This document shows positions 18,026 through 27,813 of a DNA stretch of 64,000 bases, piece after piece. Made by a program: the position numbers and the translations under genes. Each line of letters begins with the position of its first letter. Within the stretch, counting starts at the first letter, position 1. The notes beneath the pieces were generated by a model that was not told where the DNA came from, searched no databases, and saw only the letters and a program-made list of their open reading frames with translations. This stretch comes from Paenibacillus melissococcoides (GTDB lineage: Bacteria; Bacillota; Bacilli; Paenibacillales; Paenibacillaceae), in contig CALYLO010000001.1 of NCBI GenBank assembly GCA_944800085.1, forward strand, positions 1,575,001 through 1,639,000, given 5' to 3'.

Positions 18026-18620
18026 TATCTGCTGCCGTCTAAGCCCCTTACACTTGTCGTGATGTATAGATTGAACTCCTTATAACCAAGATCCCATTCG
18101 GTCAGCAAGGAGATTCATGCACATAACCTCTTATCATCAATCTCCCATCCAGTCAGGAAAAGATATATTCACAGATTTCCTTTCGTGCATTATCCCAAGC
18201 ACTCATTGTTCTATTTCAGGATTCATATTACTGCTAAAAAATAGAGCGAGGTAACCTTGTGCTCGGCCTGCCTTTGATAAGTGGAAACTAATCCAAGTCC
18301 AATCCCAAATGTGGATTCAAATATTTGAAAAATCGGATTTCGACCAAGGTCAACCTGACCCGACGGAAGAACGAAGCAAAGGCCGTGCAACAAAGATGAA
18401 CTGGTTGACGCGGTGAGGCGCAGATTCGATACGAAGATGACGTTCGGTCTGCCGGATCGTGACCGCCGAAGCAAAATGTAACCGAGATCTAAGCTTCTCA
18501 TATTTCAAGAGATAAAAGTTGCAAATTGCAAGTAAGCATTCTATACTATTGATAAATTTAGCAGGTATTTTCGTAATTGTTATCTAATCTTTATTTTGAT
18601 CATTTTGTATGTCAATCGTC
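18026..18620. other. Gene-free stretch before the IS1202-like element
   Basis: About 600 bases with no convincing gene. A 92-codon minus-strand ORF at 18223-18501 has no RBS and no recognisable domain. AT content rises towards 18620. It may be degraded coding sequence; I see no repeats or hairpins worth naming. Confidence 0.4.
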
Positions 18621-20067
18621 TGTGAAAATGTCACTTTAACTGTGCTATGAAAATGTCACTTGTGTGATCAGAGGTCAGCTTTACCAGGTGATCTCTGCAT
18701 AGCTATTATGTTGTGAATACATTGCATCTTGGAACGAACTGTTTTTTATGGTACGCTTATTTTTAGTGGTATCATACGTGGTTTTCCACGGATGATTCTG
18801 GGCGGGTTTGCGCGGGGACGCAGAACTCGCCTTTTTTGATCAGGACTTCTTGCGCTGTGGCTTGTGAGTTTCTTTCCGTGCCCAGGGCTGGCCTTGGTGC
18901 CACAATAATACGTCCCCTGTTAACGTCTCCCGCACTTCAACCGTCGTTTTTGCATCTAGACGAAGGGAAGCAGGCTGGGCAAGGGTATAGCACTTTCCGT
19001 TGTACGAGAGGGTGTTTCCGGTCCCGAGTTGCCGATAATTGCGAAGCGTGAACACATGATTTAAATCGATAGATGGATCAAGTTTCAGGTAAGCCGAATC
19101 GGTCATTTTAGGCTCTATGGCAAATTTGTGATTGTGCTTCTGCAATAGGCTGGGCAGAGCCGCGTTCGCCTCTTCCAGCGTCTTGATGCCAAGAAGCCGC
19201 AGTTCGATCACCAAGCGATCCTGAAATGTTTGCCAGAGGCGTTCTACCCGTCCCTTGGCTTGCGGTGTAATTGCCTTGATGTGCTCAATATGCAAGTCAG
19301 CCATCGCTTTGCCGAAGTGGGAGAGCGGTTTGGTCTCCCCAGCGAGCTCTTGCTCGAGCGTCAGCTTTTCGTTAGGCGACCGGAAAATCGTATGCCGATC
19401 ACTGTAAAGCCCAAGGGGAACCCCGTATTTTTCTATCCCTTGCTGCATGACTAGAGAGTAGGCCTCCCGGCATTCGTTCGGACGAAAGACGGCACCGACA
19501 ACGGTACCTGTTGCATCGTCAATCGCAGCATGCAGCGTAAAGGATGAAGCCCGATCCTCCAACCATGCATAAGGAGTTGCGTCAATCTGCCACAGCATGC
19601 CGGCTTGCGGTTTGCGTTCCCGTGGCGGATGGGCTTTACTGCGGCGCCGTTGCTTGGCCTGCTTAAGCCCACTAGCCAGAAGGATACGTCTCACGCTGGA
19701 AGCGCTCAGTGTCAACGATTCACGCTCCTGCAGAAGCTCTGCGAAGTGACAGCAATTGCTTCCGTAATACTTGGCTGTGTACAACTCAATGACTCGTTCC
19801 TTCACTTCATTGGGTAGGGCGTGGCCGTTTCCCCCGATTCTTGTGTATAAGTTCTTGTGCCCCTTTTCCGGATTGGTATTTCTTCTTCAGCCGAATGACT
19901 TGGCGTTCTGATAAACCAAGCGCTGCCGCTCCCTCCCTATTGGTCATCCGCCCATCTATGATTTTCTCCACAACGGGTACCTTCTTCATTTCTGCTTTCG
20001 TCAATGTCATTATCTCCTGTCCCATAGTGACATTATCTCAGAACAGTTATAGGGTGACATTATCACA
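18621..20067 (-). mobile_element. IS1202/ISNCY-type insertion sequence with frameshifted transposase
   Basis: The ends are inverted repeats of about 40 bp. The left end starts TGTGAAAATGTCACTTTAAC (18621). The right end, read inward from 20067, starts TGTGATAATGTCACC. Each end has two spaced copies of a TGAxAATGTCACT box, probably transposase sites. I see no clear target duplication. The transposase inside is split by one extra base. Confidence 0.75.
18840..20025 (-). pseudogene. IS1202-type transposase, split by a +1 frameshift
   Basis: The first part (20025 to 19807) holds the N-terminal HTH: TKAEMKKVPVVEKIIDGRMTNREGAAALGLSERQVIRLKKKYQ and KNRGKRPRP. It ends at a stop, and the catalytic part continues in another frame from about 19815 to 18840: PNEVKERVIELYTAKYYG..., LWQIDATPYAWLEDR (first catalytic D), LYSDRHTIFRSP (second D) and PQAKGRVERLWQTFQDRLVIEL (catalytic E). 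Removing one C in CTACCCAATG restores a single frame. The run is not a classic slippery site, so this is more likely mutation than programmed frameshifting. Confidence 0.85.
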
Positions 20068-20150
20068 GAAGAACTACATAACTAAATAATCACTTGATTA
20101 TATCATTGTTTGTTTATATAATGATCACGAATCGAAGGAGGCATATTGCT

Positions 20151-20474
20151 ATGGTTACGATTGACGCAATGGCGGATCAATTCAAATTGCTGGGCGATAA
20201 GACGCGTTTGAGCATTATTTCCATCTTATTGCGCCAGGAGGCGTGCGTCTGCCATCTCGTTGAGATTTTGAAGACGACGCAGCCGAATATCAGCCAGCAT
20301 TTGCGGAAGCTGAAGGATGGAGGAATCGTAAGGGAGGAACGAAGAGGGCAGTGGATTTACTACTCGCTCACGATCGAGGATAAGCCCTATATTCAAGAAG
20401 CTTTAGCGCATTTGCCGGAGTTAGGAGAAGAGGCAGTATCGATTCTGGGCGGTCTGCCGTGTAAACCAAGATAA
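20151..20474 (+). CDS. arsR: ArsR/SmtB arsenic-responsive repressor
   Basis: A 107-residue winged-helix repressor. The arsenite-sensing pair C32-x-C34 sits in the [10 protein letters not shown] helix, followed by the recognition region [32 protein letters not shown]. It is the first gene of arsR-acr3-arsC. The ATG at 20151 follows AAGGAGG; earlier in-frame starts lack an RBS. An AT-rich imperfect dyad (about 20095-20131) upstream is a plausible operator. The IS1202-like element ends about 80 bases upstream, close to the promoter. Confidence 0.95.
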   Translation: MVTIDAMADQFKLLGDKTRLSIISILLRQEACVCHLVEILKTTQPNISQHLRKLKDGGIVREERRGQWIYYSLTIEDKPYIQEALAHLPELGEEAVSILGGLPCKPR

Positions 20475-20491
20475 CGAGGGGGAGATTGGAC

Positions 20492-21544
20492 GTGGGTCAG
20501 CCTAGCAAGCGATTGTCTTTTCTGGATCGCTACCTGACATTATGGATCTTCGCGGCGATGGTCATCGGCATCCTGCTGGGGAGTCTGGTTCCAACCGTAT
20601 CCGGCGCGTTGACCGAGATGCAGGTCGGCACGACTTCGATTCCGATCGCGATCGGGTTGATTATTATGATGTATCCGCCGCTGGCGAAGGTTCGTTATGA
20701 GAAGCTCGGCCGGGTATTCAAGGATTGGAAGGTGCTGCTCGTATCTCTAGTGCAGAACTGGGTAATCGGCCCGATACTTATGTTTATCCTGGCCATTCTG
20801 CTTCTAAGCGATATGCCGGAGTATATGATCGGCCTGATTATGATCGGTCTTGCCCGCTGCATAGCGATGGTCCTGGTGTGGAGCGATCTGGCGAAGGGCG
20901 ATCCGGACTACACAGCAGGTCTGGTTGCATTTAACTCCATATTTCAGATTTTGTTTTATTCCGTGTTTGCCTACATCTTCATTACGATTCTGCCGGAATG
21001 GTTCGGAATTCAGGGTGTCGAAGTTCACATTACGATGGGGCAGATTGCGGAGAGTGTGTTCATTTACTTAGGGATTCCTTTTGTAGCCGGCTTCCTGACG
21101 CGCTTGATTCTCGTTCGGGCCAGAGGAGAACAATGGTATGTTCAGAAGTTTATACCGAAGATTAGCCCGTTAACGTTAGTTGCGCTGCTCTTTACGATTA
21201 TTCTCATGTTTTCGTTGAAGGCCGACATGATTGTCAGTCTCCCTTGGGATGTCGTTCGGATTGCGATCCCGCTAATTCTTTACTTTGTCATCATGTTCGT
21301 TGTCTCTTTCTTCTTATCGAAAAAGACGGGAGCAAGCTACCAAGTATGCACTTCGCTGTCCTTTACGGCAGCGAGCAATAATTTTGAGCTTGCGATTGCC
21401 GTGGCCATCGGCGTGTTCGGCATTCACTCAGGGGCGGCGTTTGCCGCCGTTATCGGTCCGCTCGTTGAGGTGCCTGTATTAATTGGATTGGTCTCTGTCG
21501 CGCGATGGATCGAGAGAACATACTTTCTGAATAAGGAGTCGTGA
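20492..21544 (+). CDS. acr3: Arsenite efflux permease, ACR3 family
   Basis: About ten membrane segments in 350 residues; exports As(III) using the proton gradient. The ACR3 signature is seen in [20 protein letters not shown], the cysteine in [11 protein letters not shown] that binds arsenite, and [21 protein letters not shown] near the end. I chose GTG 20492 because GAGGGGGA lies 8 bases upstream; TTG 20486 is too close to that RBS. Spacing to arsR (17 bases) and arsC (3 bases) implies one transcript. Confidence 0.95.
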   Translation: MGQPSKRLSFLDRYLTLWIFAAMVIGILLGSLVPTVSGALTEMQVGTTSIPIAIGLIIMMYPPLAKVRYEKLGRVFKDWKVLLVSLVQNWVIGPILMFILAILLLSDMPEYMIGLIMIGLARCIAMVLVWSDLAKGDPDYTAGLVAFNSIFQILFYSVFAYIFITILPEWFGIQGVEVHITMGQIAESVFIYLGIPFVAGFLTRLILVRARGEQWYVQKFIPKISPLTLVALLFTIILMFSLKADMIVSLPWDVVRIAIPLILYFVIMFVVSFFLSKKTGASYQVCTSLSFTAASNNFELAIAVAIGVFGIHSGAAFAAVIGPLVEVPVLIGLVSVARWIERTYFLNKES

Positions 21545-21547
21545 AAA

Positions 21548-21967
21548 ATGACGAAGCCGCTCGTTTATTTCTTATGCACAGGCAACTCTTGCCGCAGCCA
21601 AATGGCGGATGCGTGGTTGAAGCATCTTGGCGGAGAACGTTATGAAGTGCTCAGCGCAGGCCTTGAAGCTCATGGATTGAATCCAAGAGCCGTTCAAGTC
21701 ATGCAGGAATCCGGCATTGATATGACGAGCCATACTTCCGACGTGATTGATCCGGAGATTCTCAACCGCGCTGCGTATGTAATTACCTTGTGCGGACATG
21801 CGGATGAACATTGTCCCGTAATTGCGAATCCGAATGTGATCAAATGGCATTGGGGATTCGAGGACCCGGCCAAGGCTACAGGCACGGAAGAAGAGATCAT
21901 GCGGCAGTTCCGGGCCGTTCGCGACGCCATACGAGCGCGGATCGAGCAATTTGTAACTGAAAAATAA
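21548..21967 (+). CDS. arsC: Thioredoxin-dependent arsenate reductase
   Basis: 139 residues, low-molecular-weight phosphatase fold. The P-loop CTGNSCR (C10 to R16) and the relay cysteines C82 and C89 match B. subtilis ArsC exactly in position. It reduces arsenate to arsenite, which the ACR3 permease then exports. It starts three bases after acr3. Confidence 0.96.
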   Translation: MTKPLVYFLCTGNSCRSQMADAWLKHLGGERYEVLSAGLEAHGLNPRAVQVMQESGIDMTSHTSDVIDPEILNRAAYVITLCGHADEHCPVIANPNVIKWHWGFEDPAKATGTEEEIMRQFRAVRDAIRARIEQFVTEK

Positions 21968-22031
21968 TGCGCGCTGAAAGGGGGGAGGAGATCCTCCCTT
22001 TTTTGATGAGGAAATTCTTTTCAAATTTTAA

Positions 22032-22100
22032 TTGAAAAAGATTCTCACACAAGATATAATGAGAACCGTTATCATCTAATAGATAACGATTCTCATTATC
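22032..22100 (+). promoter_or_regulatory. SigmaA promoter with Fur boxes for the haem operon
   Basis: TTGAAA (22032-22037), a 17-base spacer and TATAAT (22055-22060). GATAACGATTCTCATTATC at 22082-22100 is close to the Fur consensus. TGAGAACCGTTATCA at about 22060-22074 is a second, overlapping half-match right after the -10. Iron-replete Fur would block the promoter. Confidence 0.85.
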
Positions 22101-22125
22101 ATTTATAAGGGAGGAAGCTCATAGA

Positions 22126-23169
22126 ATGATACATAGAAGGGGAAGGGCGGCCGTCATTATCTTGCTACTGATGCTGGTCGTGGCGGCTTGCGGCACAGCG
22201 GAATCAGATCAAGCGGGGAGCGCGGCGCCGAATCAAGCGGCTGGGCAGGAGAACAAAGGCGCGAGCGGTGACGCCGCCCAGACGGAGAAAGGCGCTGAGG
22301 GCAATAACAGCGAGGCCGGCAGCGAGCAAGCGGCGAATGAAGGCGATGCGGAGATGGCGGAGCTGTTGAAGCAGTTCGGCGAGCAGAAGCCTGCCCGTAT
22401 CGTGACGTTATCCGTCTCGATTACGGAAATATTGCATGAGCTGGGCGTCGAACCGGTCGGCGTGCCGACGACAAACAGCAAGCTGCCGGAGTCGTTGGCA
22501 GAGGTCCCGCGCATCGGTTCGTCTCATCAGCCGGATCTTGAGCAGATCGCGAAGCTGCAGCCGGATGTCGTCCTGGGGCCGGCTTCGATTAAGGACAGCA
22601 TGGAGAAGAAGCTCGGACCGGCTTCGCTGCCGAGCGCTTATTTGCCGGTCGATTCCTTGGAGCAGCTGAAGCTGTCGACGAAGACGCTTGGCCGCCTGCT
22701 CGGCCGGGAAGACCAGGCCAACGCTTTTCTGCAAGAGATTGAGCGGCAGGAAGGTGAAGCGATCGAGCAGGTGAAGGGCAAGCCGGCGCCCAAGGTGATG
22801 TTCCTCTTTGGCTCGGCGGAAGCGCTGATGCTGATGAACGATAATACGTTCGCCGGAAGCCTGGCGCGCAACCTGGGGGCGGTCAATGTCGTGTCTGAAG
22901 AGCTGAAGCTCACAGAGGCCTATGTTCCGTTCAATATGGAGAGCATCGTCGCGGCGAATCCGGACGTCATTCTGCTCGTCGCGCACGGCGACCCGGATGC
23001 CGTCGCCAAAAAGTTCGAGGAGGACGTGAAGAAGAACGGCGCCTGGGAGAAGCTGAACGCCTTCCAGAACGGGAAGATGGCTTCCCTTGACTTCGAGCTG
23101 TTCGGCATCGCTTCGATTGTCAAGGCGCCGGAAGCTTACAAGGAAATGGCACGCATCCTATATGACTAA
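22126..23169 (+). CDS. IsdE-like haem/iron ABC substrate-binding lipoprotein
   Basis: Lipoprotein signal with lipobox VVAAC (C22), then a low-complexity A/G/E/Q linker to about residue 75, then a class III binding domain. The pieces ARIVTLSVSITEILHELG, VLGPASIKDSMEKKLG, VLMLMNDNTF-like AEALMLMNDNTFAGSL and VPFNMESIVAANPDVILLVAHGDPDAV resemble S. aureus IsdE. The histidine that ligates haem in IsdE (AHGDPD here) is kept, but the Met ligand position (SITEIL) is not obviously conserved. The operon partners, including HugZ, support haem as ligand. Confidence 0.8.
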   Translation: MIHRRGRAAVIILLLMLVVAACGTAESDQAGSAAPNQAAGQENKGASGDAAQTEKGAEGNNSEAGSEQAANEGDAEMAELLKQFGEQKPARIVTLSVSITEILHELGVEPVGVPTTNSKLPESLAEVPRIGSSHQPDLEQIAKLQPDVVLGPASIKDSMEKKLGPASLPSAYLPVDSLEQLKLSTKTLGRLLGREDQANAFLQEIERQEGEAIEQVKGKPAPKVMFLFGSAEALMLMNDNTFAGSLARNLGAVNVVSEELKLTEAYVPFNMESIVAANPDVILLVAHGDPDAVAKKFEEDVKKNGAWEKLNAFQNGKMASLDFELFGIASIVKAPEAYKEMARILYD

Positions 23170-23187
23170 GACGGAGGTTTCGGGACG

Positions 23188-24186
23188 GTGACGGAGAACA
23201 AACAGATGCGCAAGACAGCCCTGGTCGGAGGTGCGGCCGTATTGCTTGGAGCGGCGGTGCTGCTCTCCATCGGCATAGGCAGCGTCGCCTTGTCTCCGCT
23301 CGACACGCTCCAGACCGTGTTCGGACGCGGGGATGCCGCCGCCGACACGATTCTGTGGGACATCCGGATACCGCGCGTCCTCCTCGCTCTCCTGATTGGC
23401 GCCAATCTGGCCGTATCCGGCGCGCTGCTGCAAGCCGTCATGCTGAACCCGCTGGCCGACCCGGGCTTGACGGGAGTGTCCAGCGGCGCTGCCGTCGCCG
23501 TGCTGTTCATCATGCTGGTCGTTCCCGGGTATGCTTCCATGATCCCGCTGGCCGCGATTGCGGGCGGCGGGATTGCGGCCGTGATGGTCTATGCCCTAGC
23601 GTGGAAGAAGCTGCAAGGGGGATTTACGCCGGTCCGCATTATTTTGTCGGGGGTTGCCGTCAATGCGGTATTTGGAGGCATCATCGGCCTGCTGTCGATT
23701 TTGCACAGCGATAAGCTTCCCTCCGCCTTGCAATGGCTGAACGGCAGCCTGTCCGGCACCGGGATGCGGGACGTCGCCGTCATCCTCCCGTATTCGCTTG
23801 CCGGCTGGCTGGCCGCGCTGCTTTGCATCCGGCAGGCCAATATATTGCGGCTGGGCGAGCAGACCGCCCATAATCTGGGGCAAAATCTGAACCGCATCCG
23901 GTTCGCGCTGTCCTTTATCGCGGTCTATCTGGCCGCCATCTCGGTCTCGACGGTCGGTCTGGTCGGCTTCGTCGGACTTGTCGTGCCCCATATCGCCCGG
24001 ATGATGATCGGCTCCGACTACCGCTATCGCCTGCCGATGAGCCTCGTGCTCGGCGCGCTCGTCCTGCTCGTGGCCGATACGATCGGACGCACGGCATTCG
24101 CTCCGCTGGAGATTCCCGCGGGCATCATCATGGCGATGGTGGGAGGGCCGTACTTCCTGTATTTGATGCGGAAAGGAGGAGCGTGA
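23188..24186 (+). CDS. FecCD-family (IsdF-like) ABC permease
   Basis: 332 residues, about nine or ten helices, with the FecCD signatures RIPRVLLALLIGANLAVSGALLQAVMLNPLADPGLTGVSSGAA and VGLVGFVGLVVPHIARMMIGSDYR, the ATPase-contact loop. GTG start at 23188 with RBS GGAGG. It is 18 bases after the binding-protein gene and forms the membrane channel for haem or iron-siderophore. Confidence 0.93.
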   Translation: MTENKQMRKTALVGGAAVLLGAAVLLSIGIGSVALSPLDTLQTVFGRGDAAADTILWDIRIPRVLLALLIGANLAVSGALLQAVMLNPLADPGLTGVSSGAAVAVLFIMLVVPGYASMIPLAAIAGGGIAAVMVYALAWKKLQGGFTPVRIILSGVAVNAVFGGIIGLLSILHSDKLPSALQWLNGSLSGTGMRDVAVILPYSLAGWLAALLCIRQANILRLGEQTAHNLGQNLNRIRFALSFIAVYLAAISVSTVGLVGFVGLVVPHIARMMIGSDYRYRLPMSLVLGALVLLVADTIGRTAFAPLEIPAGIIMAMVGGPYFLYLMRKGGA

Positions 24187-24189
24187 CTC

Positions 24190-25002
24190 ATGCTGAAGGT
24201 ACAGTCGCTGAACATCCGGTATGCGGATAACACCGTAGTTCATAACTTTTCCCTCGATGTGAAGGAAGGGGAAGTCGTCTCGATTATCGGCCCGAACGGC
24301 TCGGGCAAATCAACGATACTGAAGGCGATGACCCGTCTCATTCCATGCGAGAGCGGCCGGGTATGCATTGCCGAACGGGAGCTGCGCTCGCTCAGCACGA
24401 AGCAAGTGTCCCGTCTTATGTGCATGCTCTGCCAGTCGAACGCCAGTCCGGCGGACATGACGGTAGGAGAACTGGTCAGCTACGGCCGCATGCCGCATAA
24501 GAAATGGTATGAGCGCCTCGACGCCGAGGATGAAGAGGTGATTCAATGGGCCTTGGAGAAGACGGGCATGCAGAGACACAAGGATCGGCTCGTCGCCTCC
24601 TTATCCGGGGGAGAAGCCCAACGGGCCTGGCTGGCGTTGGCGTTGGCCCAGCGTCCGAAGGTGCTGCTGCTCGATGAGCCAACCACGTATTTGGACATCG
24701 CGCATCAATTGGAGGTGCTGGAACTCGTCCGCACGCTGAACCGCGAGCTGGGGCTTACGGTCGTCATGGTGCTTCACGATCTGAACCATGCGAGCGCGTA
24801 CAGCGATCGGGTGTGTGTAATCAAGGACGGGAGGCTGCGCCTGTACGGCACGCCGCAGGATGTGTTTACGATGGAGCTTATCCGCAGCGTGTACGGCGTG
24901 GAGACCGAGATCCACTACTGGCTGGACAGCGATAGTCCGCGGATTCATGTATTGCAAAAATGGAACAGAAAAGCGGGGGATGTTCATGAAGCCATTGGAT
25001 AA
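24190..25002 (+). CDS. FecE-type ABC transporter ATPase
   Basis: 270 residues with Walker A GPNGSGKST, signature LSGGEAQRAWLALALAQ, Walker B VLLLDEP and H-loop LHDLNHA. It powers the upstream permease. The signature has A and W where FecE-type proteins usually have R and Q. It overlaps the start of the next gene by 17 bases, so the two are translationally coupled. Confidence 0.93.
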   Translation: MLKVQSLNIRYADNTVVHNFSLDVKEGEVVSIIGPNGSGKSTILKAMTRLIPCESGRVCIAERELRSLSTKQVSRLMCMLCQSNASPADMTVGELVSYGRMPHKKWYERLDAEDEEVIQWALEKTGMQRHKDRLVASLSGGEAQRAWLALALAQRPKVLLLDEPTTYLDIAHQLEVLELVRTLNRELGLTVVMVLHDLNHASAYSDRVCVIKDGRLRLYGTPQDVFTMELIRSVYGVETEIHYWLDSDSPRIHVLQKWNRKAGDVHEAIG

Positions 25003-25504
25003 CGAAACGGTTAAGCTTCAATATATGAAATTGGCGGATCGCGTGAAGACGTTGATGCTGGCCACGATCGACGAGAACGGCCGGCCCTTTGTCTCCTATG
25101 CGCCGTTCGTGAAGAAGGACGGGAGGCTGTATATCTATATTAGCCGCATTGCGAATCATTATCGACATGTAGAGGCCAATCCGGACGTTGATGTCATGCT
25201 GATTGAAGATGAATCCAACTCGGCGAACCTGTTCGCCCGCGAGCGCGCCCGCTTCGTGTGCCATGCCGTCAACATCGGCAATGAAGGCCATGAGGAGCTG
25301 TTCGAACAGTTCGAAGCCTCGTTCGGCGCTCCCATGATCCGGGTGCTGCGCGGGCTCGATTTTTCGCTGTTCGAGCTTACTCCGCTGGAGGGCCGGTATG
25401 TTGCGGGCTTCGGCCAGGCGTATGATATCGATCTGAACGCCGACCGTTTCGAGCATGTCGCCCGGGATGGGCATACACAATCCGCCAAGCAAGCCGCCAC
25501 ATGA
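24986..25504 (+). CDS. HugZ-like haem-degrading / PNPOx-fold protein
   Basis: 172 residues with a split-barrel (pyridoxamine-phosphate-oxidase-like) fold: MLATIDENGRPFVSYAPFVKKDGRLYIYISRIANHYRHVEANPDVDVMLIEDE then FARERARF. HugZ proteins degrade haem to release iron. Overlap with the ABC ATPase gene, under the same Fur box, gives a coherent import-and-break-down pathway. ATG 24986 is preferred because GGGGGA lies 5 bases before it; ATG 24980 would overlap that RBS. Confidence 0.85.
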   Translation: MKPLDNETVKLQYMKLADRVKTLMLATIDENGRPFVSYAPFVKKDGRLYIYISRIANHYRHVEANPDVDVMLIEDESNSANLFARERARFVCHAVNIGNEGHEELFEQFEASFGAPMIRVLRGLDFSLFELTPLEGRYVAGFGQAYDIDLNADRFEHVARDGHTQSAKQAAT

Positions 25505-25532
25505 CCGGACAATGGGAAAGGAGCCGAAAGCA

Positions 25533-26003
25533 GTGACCTATTCATCCGTAGCCGTAATCTGGAACACGCTTCATGAACGCTTCTACAATATGGCCAGCAG
25601 CTTGCCAGAGGACGCTCTGGGCTTGCGGATCGGGGCCGCCTCGATCGGTTATATGCTCCGCCATAATGCGGAAGTCGAGTATTTGTTCGCGGAATGGTTC
25701 TTCCGGCGCGGCCTGCCTCCCGGGCTGGAGATCCTGACGAGCCGCGGGCCTGCGGCAGGCCAGGAACGAGACGAATTCATGGATCGGGAAGGATTGCTGG
25801 CCCTGCTGCGCGCCTCGAACGAACACGTCACGGAAGCGATGCGCGAGTTGCCCGAGGAGGCTTGGCATGCGGCGGTGGATTCGCCGATGGGAGCCTCGAC
25901 GCCGCTGGAGGCGGTCAGCCGTCTGCTATATCATACCGGCCTGCATGCGGGCCAGATTTCTCTTATCCACAAGCATGCCCAACCGGCCGGCCAAGCAACG
26001 TGA
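25533..26003 (+). CDS. DinB-family protein
   Basis: 156 residues, four-helix DinB/YfiT-like fold. Likely metal-binding histidines are in MLRHNAEVEYLF and YHTGLHAGQISLIH. Members are thiol-dependent transferases, often using bacillithiol, or of unknown role. GTG 25533 has AAAGGAG nine bases upstream. It is last in the haem operon before a terminator; a link to haem is unproven. Confidence 0.85.
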   Translation: MTYSSVAVIWNTLHERFYNMASSLPEDALGLRIGAASIGYMLRHNAEVEYLFAEWFFRRGLPPGLEILTSRGPAAGQERDEFMDREGLLALLRASNEHVTEAMRELPEEAWHAAVDSPMGASTPLEAVSRLLYHTGLHAGQISLIHKHAQPAGQAT

Positions 26004-26031
26004 CCGAGCCGGGGACAAGAATCAACCTTCG

Positions 26032-26061
26032 GAATCAACCGAACGGTTGATTCTTTTTTTG
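26032..26061 (+). terminator. Terminator of the haem operon
   Basis: A 9-bp stem GAATCAACC/GGTTGATTC with a GAAC loop, then seven T. Confidence 0.93.
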
Positions 26062-26101
26062 TCTCTTCATCGTAACATGAAGGCCAGAAGGAGGGATACG
26101 C

Positions 26102-27043
26102 ATGAGTCAACCGATATTGCAGGTGATGGGGTTGGAGAAGCGCTTCAACGATTTCCAGGCGCTGCAGGACATTTCGTTCGAGATTTTTTCGGGAGAGATC
26201 GTTTGCTTTCTCGGTCCGAACGGAGCGGGGAAAAGCACGACCATCAACATTTTGGCCGCGTTATTGCGATATGACGGCGGAGAGATCCGGTTCCAGGGGG
26301 AGCGAGTGGAGAAGCATCCGGCCCGGTTGAAGGAGAGCCTCGGCATCGTGCCGCAAGATATCGCGATATACGAGAGTATTTCGGCTGAGGCGAATGTGAG
26401 GTTCTTCGCCTCCTTGTACGGCTTGCGGGGCGAAGCGCTCCAGCGTGCCGCGGAGGAAGCGCTCGACTTCGCCGGATTGTCCGGGCGGAAGCGGGAGAAG
26501 CCGAAGACCTTCTCCGGCGGCATGAAGCGCCGGTTGAATATCGCCTGCGCGATCGCGCATAAGCCCCGCCTCATCATTATGGATGAGCCGACCGTCGGCA
26601 TCGATCCGCAATCGCGCAATCATATTTTGGAATCGATCCGGGCGCTGCGTGACGAGGGGGCCAGCATCATTTATACGACGCATTATATGGAAGAGGTCGA
26701 AGAGATTGCGACCCGCATCATCATCATCGATCACGGGCGCATAATCGCCAGCGGCACGAGAGACGAACTGAAGGAGCAGCTCGAGGAAGAGAAACTCTAC
26801 GATGTGGAAGTGGAGGACGCCAGCGTCGCCGATCCGGATGAGCTGTACCGAATCGATGGCGTGAAGAAGGTATACGTGGACCATAACCGCATCCGGATTA
26901 CGACCTTAAAAGGAATCGAGAACCTCGACAAAATCATTGCGCTTCTGATGAGTCAGGGAATGAAAATTATTAATATGACGAGCGCGTCCGCCAGCCTGGA
27001 AATGGTCTTCCTCAAGCTGACCGGCCGGACGCTGCGGGATTGA
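26102..27043 (+). CDS. ABC-2 type exporter ATPase
   Basis: 313 residues: Walker A GPNGAGKST, Q-loop GIVPQDIAIYESISAEANV, signature FSGGMKRRLNIACAIAHKP, Walker B LIIMDEP and H-loop TTHYMEE. The C-terminal DUF4162-like tail (SASLEMVFLKLTGRTLRD) is typical of drug or lipid exporters of the CcmA/DrrA type. RBS AAGGAGG before ATG 26102. First gene of a three-gene exporter cluster. Confidence 0.93.
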   Translation: MSQPILQVMGLEKRFNDFQALQDISFEIFSGEIVCFLGPNGAGKSTTINILAALLRYDGGEIRFQGERVEKHPARLKESLGIVPQDIAIYESISAEANVRFFASLYGLRGEALQRAAEEALDFAGLSGRKREKPKTFSGGMKRRLNIACAIAHKPRLIIMDEPTVGIDPQSRNHILESIRALRDEGASIIYTTHYMEEVEEIATRIIIIDHGRIIASGTRDELKEQLEEEKLYDVEVEDASVADPDELYRIDGVKKVYVDHNRIRITTLKGIENLDKIIALLMSQGMKIINMTSASASLEMVFLKLTGRTLRD

Positions 27044-27054
27044 GGTGGACGCAG

Positions 27055-27813
27055 ATGCCGTCAACTCTGTACAGATTCCTCGTCATTCTGAAGCGCGACA
27101 TCGTTAATCTGGCGTTGAATCCGGTGCTTCTCCTGTCGAATTCGGTGTTCCCGCTGCTGCTGATGCTCATTCTCGGATATTTGGCCCGCGGCATCTATGG
27201 CGGCGGCGAAGTCTCCTCCTACGATTATTACGGGGTGACCATTCTCATCTTTACGTCCCTGAACGTATCGATGATAGCCTCGAACAGCTTCATGGAGAAA
27301 AGCTTGAAGAAGAGCAATTTGCGGATTCTGCATGCTCCGGTGCGGACTTCCTATCTGTATCTCTCGAAAATCGCCGCCACCTTCTGCTTCTCGACGCTGA
27401 GCATGCTGCTGCTGATCGCCCTCGCCCATTGGCTGCTTGATGTTCATTATGGCGGGAGCGGCTGGATCGTGGTCGCGCTGATTCTTATCGGCTTCAATCT
27501 ATTCTCCTCCGCGCTCGGGGTGCTGATGTGCTGCCTCTGCCAGAGCGAGGAGACGAGCAATAAAATTTTGAGCTTCGTCAATAACCTGCTTGCCCTGATC
27601 GGAGGACTGTTCTTCCAGTGGGAGGGCCTGGGCCGCGCAGCAGAAATTCTATCCTCTCTCTCGCCGGTGAAATGGGTGGCGGAAGCGGTCTTCCGCGTCA
27701 TCTACGACCAGGATGCCGGCATGGCGCTGCCGGTGCTGGGCGGCTTCGCCGCCGGCTCGCTTTTGCTGCTGTGGGGCTGCAGCCGAATTTTTCATGCGGA
27801 GGACTATGTATGA
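27055..27813 (+). CDS. ABC-2 permease, first subunit
   Basis: 252 residues with six hydrophobic segments and the ABC-2 architecture (NPVLLLSNSVFPLLLMLILGYL; ILRILHAPV-like NLRILHAPVRTSYLYLSK; LSSLSPVKWVAEAVF). ATG 27055 follows GAGGTGG; an in-frame TTG at 27040 would overlap the ATPase stop. The last four bases overlap the next gene (ATGA), so the two permeases are probably made in equal amounts. Confidence 0.9.
   Translation: MPSTLYRFLVILKRDIVNLALNPVLLLSNSVFPLLLMLILGYLARGIYGGGEVSSYDYYGVTILIFTSLNVSMIASNSFMEKSLKKSNLRILHAPVRTSYLYLSKIAATFCFSTLSMLLLIALAHWLLDVHYGGSGWIVVALILIGFNLFSSALGVLMCCLCQSEETSNKILSFVNNLLALIGGLFFQWEGLGRAAEILSSLSPVKWVAEAVFRVIYDQDAGMALPVLGGFAAGSLLLLWGCSRIFHAEDYV

Noticed and set aside
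18223..18501. 92-codon minus-strand ORF in a gene-poor stretch
   Set aside because: No RBS, no recognisable domain and no hydrophobic or repeat pattern; probably chance.
19807..19830. Programmed frameshift in the IS1202-like transposase
   Set aside because: The site is CTACCCAATG, with no A or T slippery heptamer and no clear stimulatory structure; a one-base insertion is simpler.
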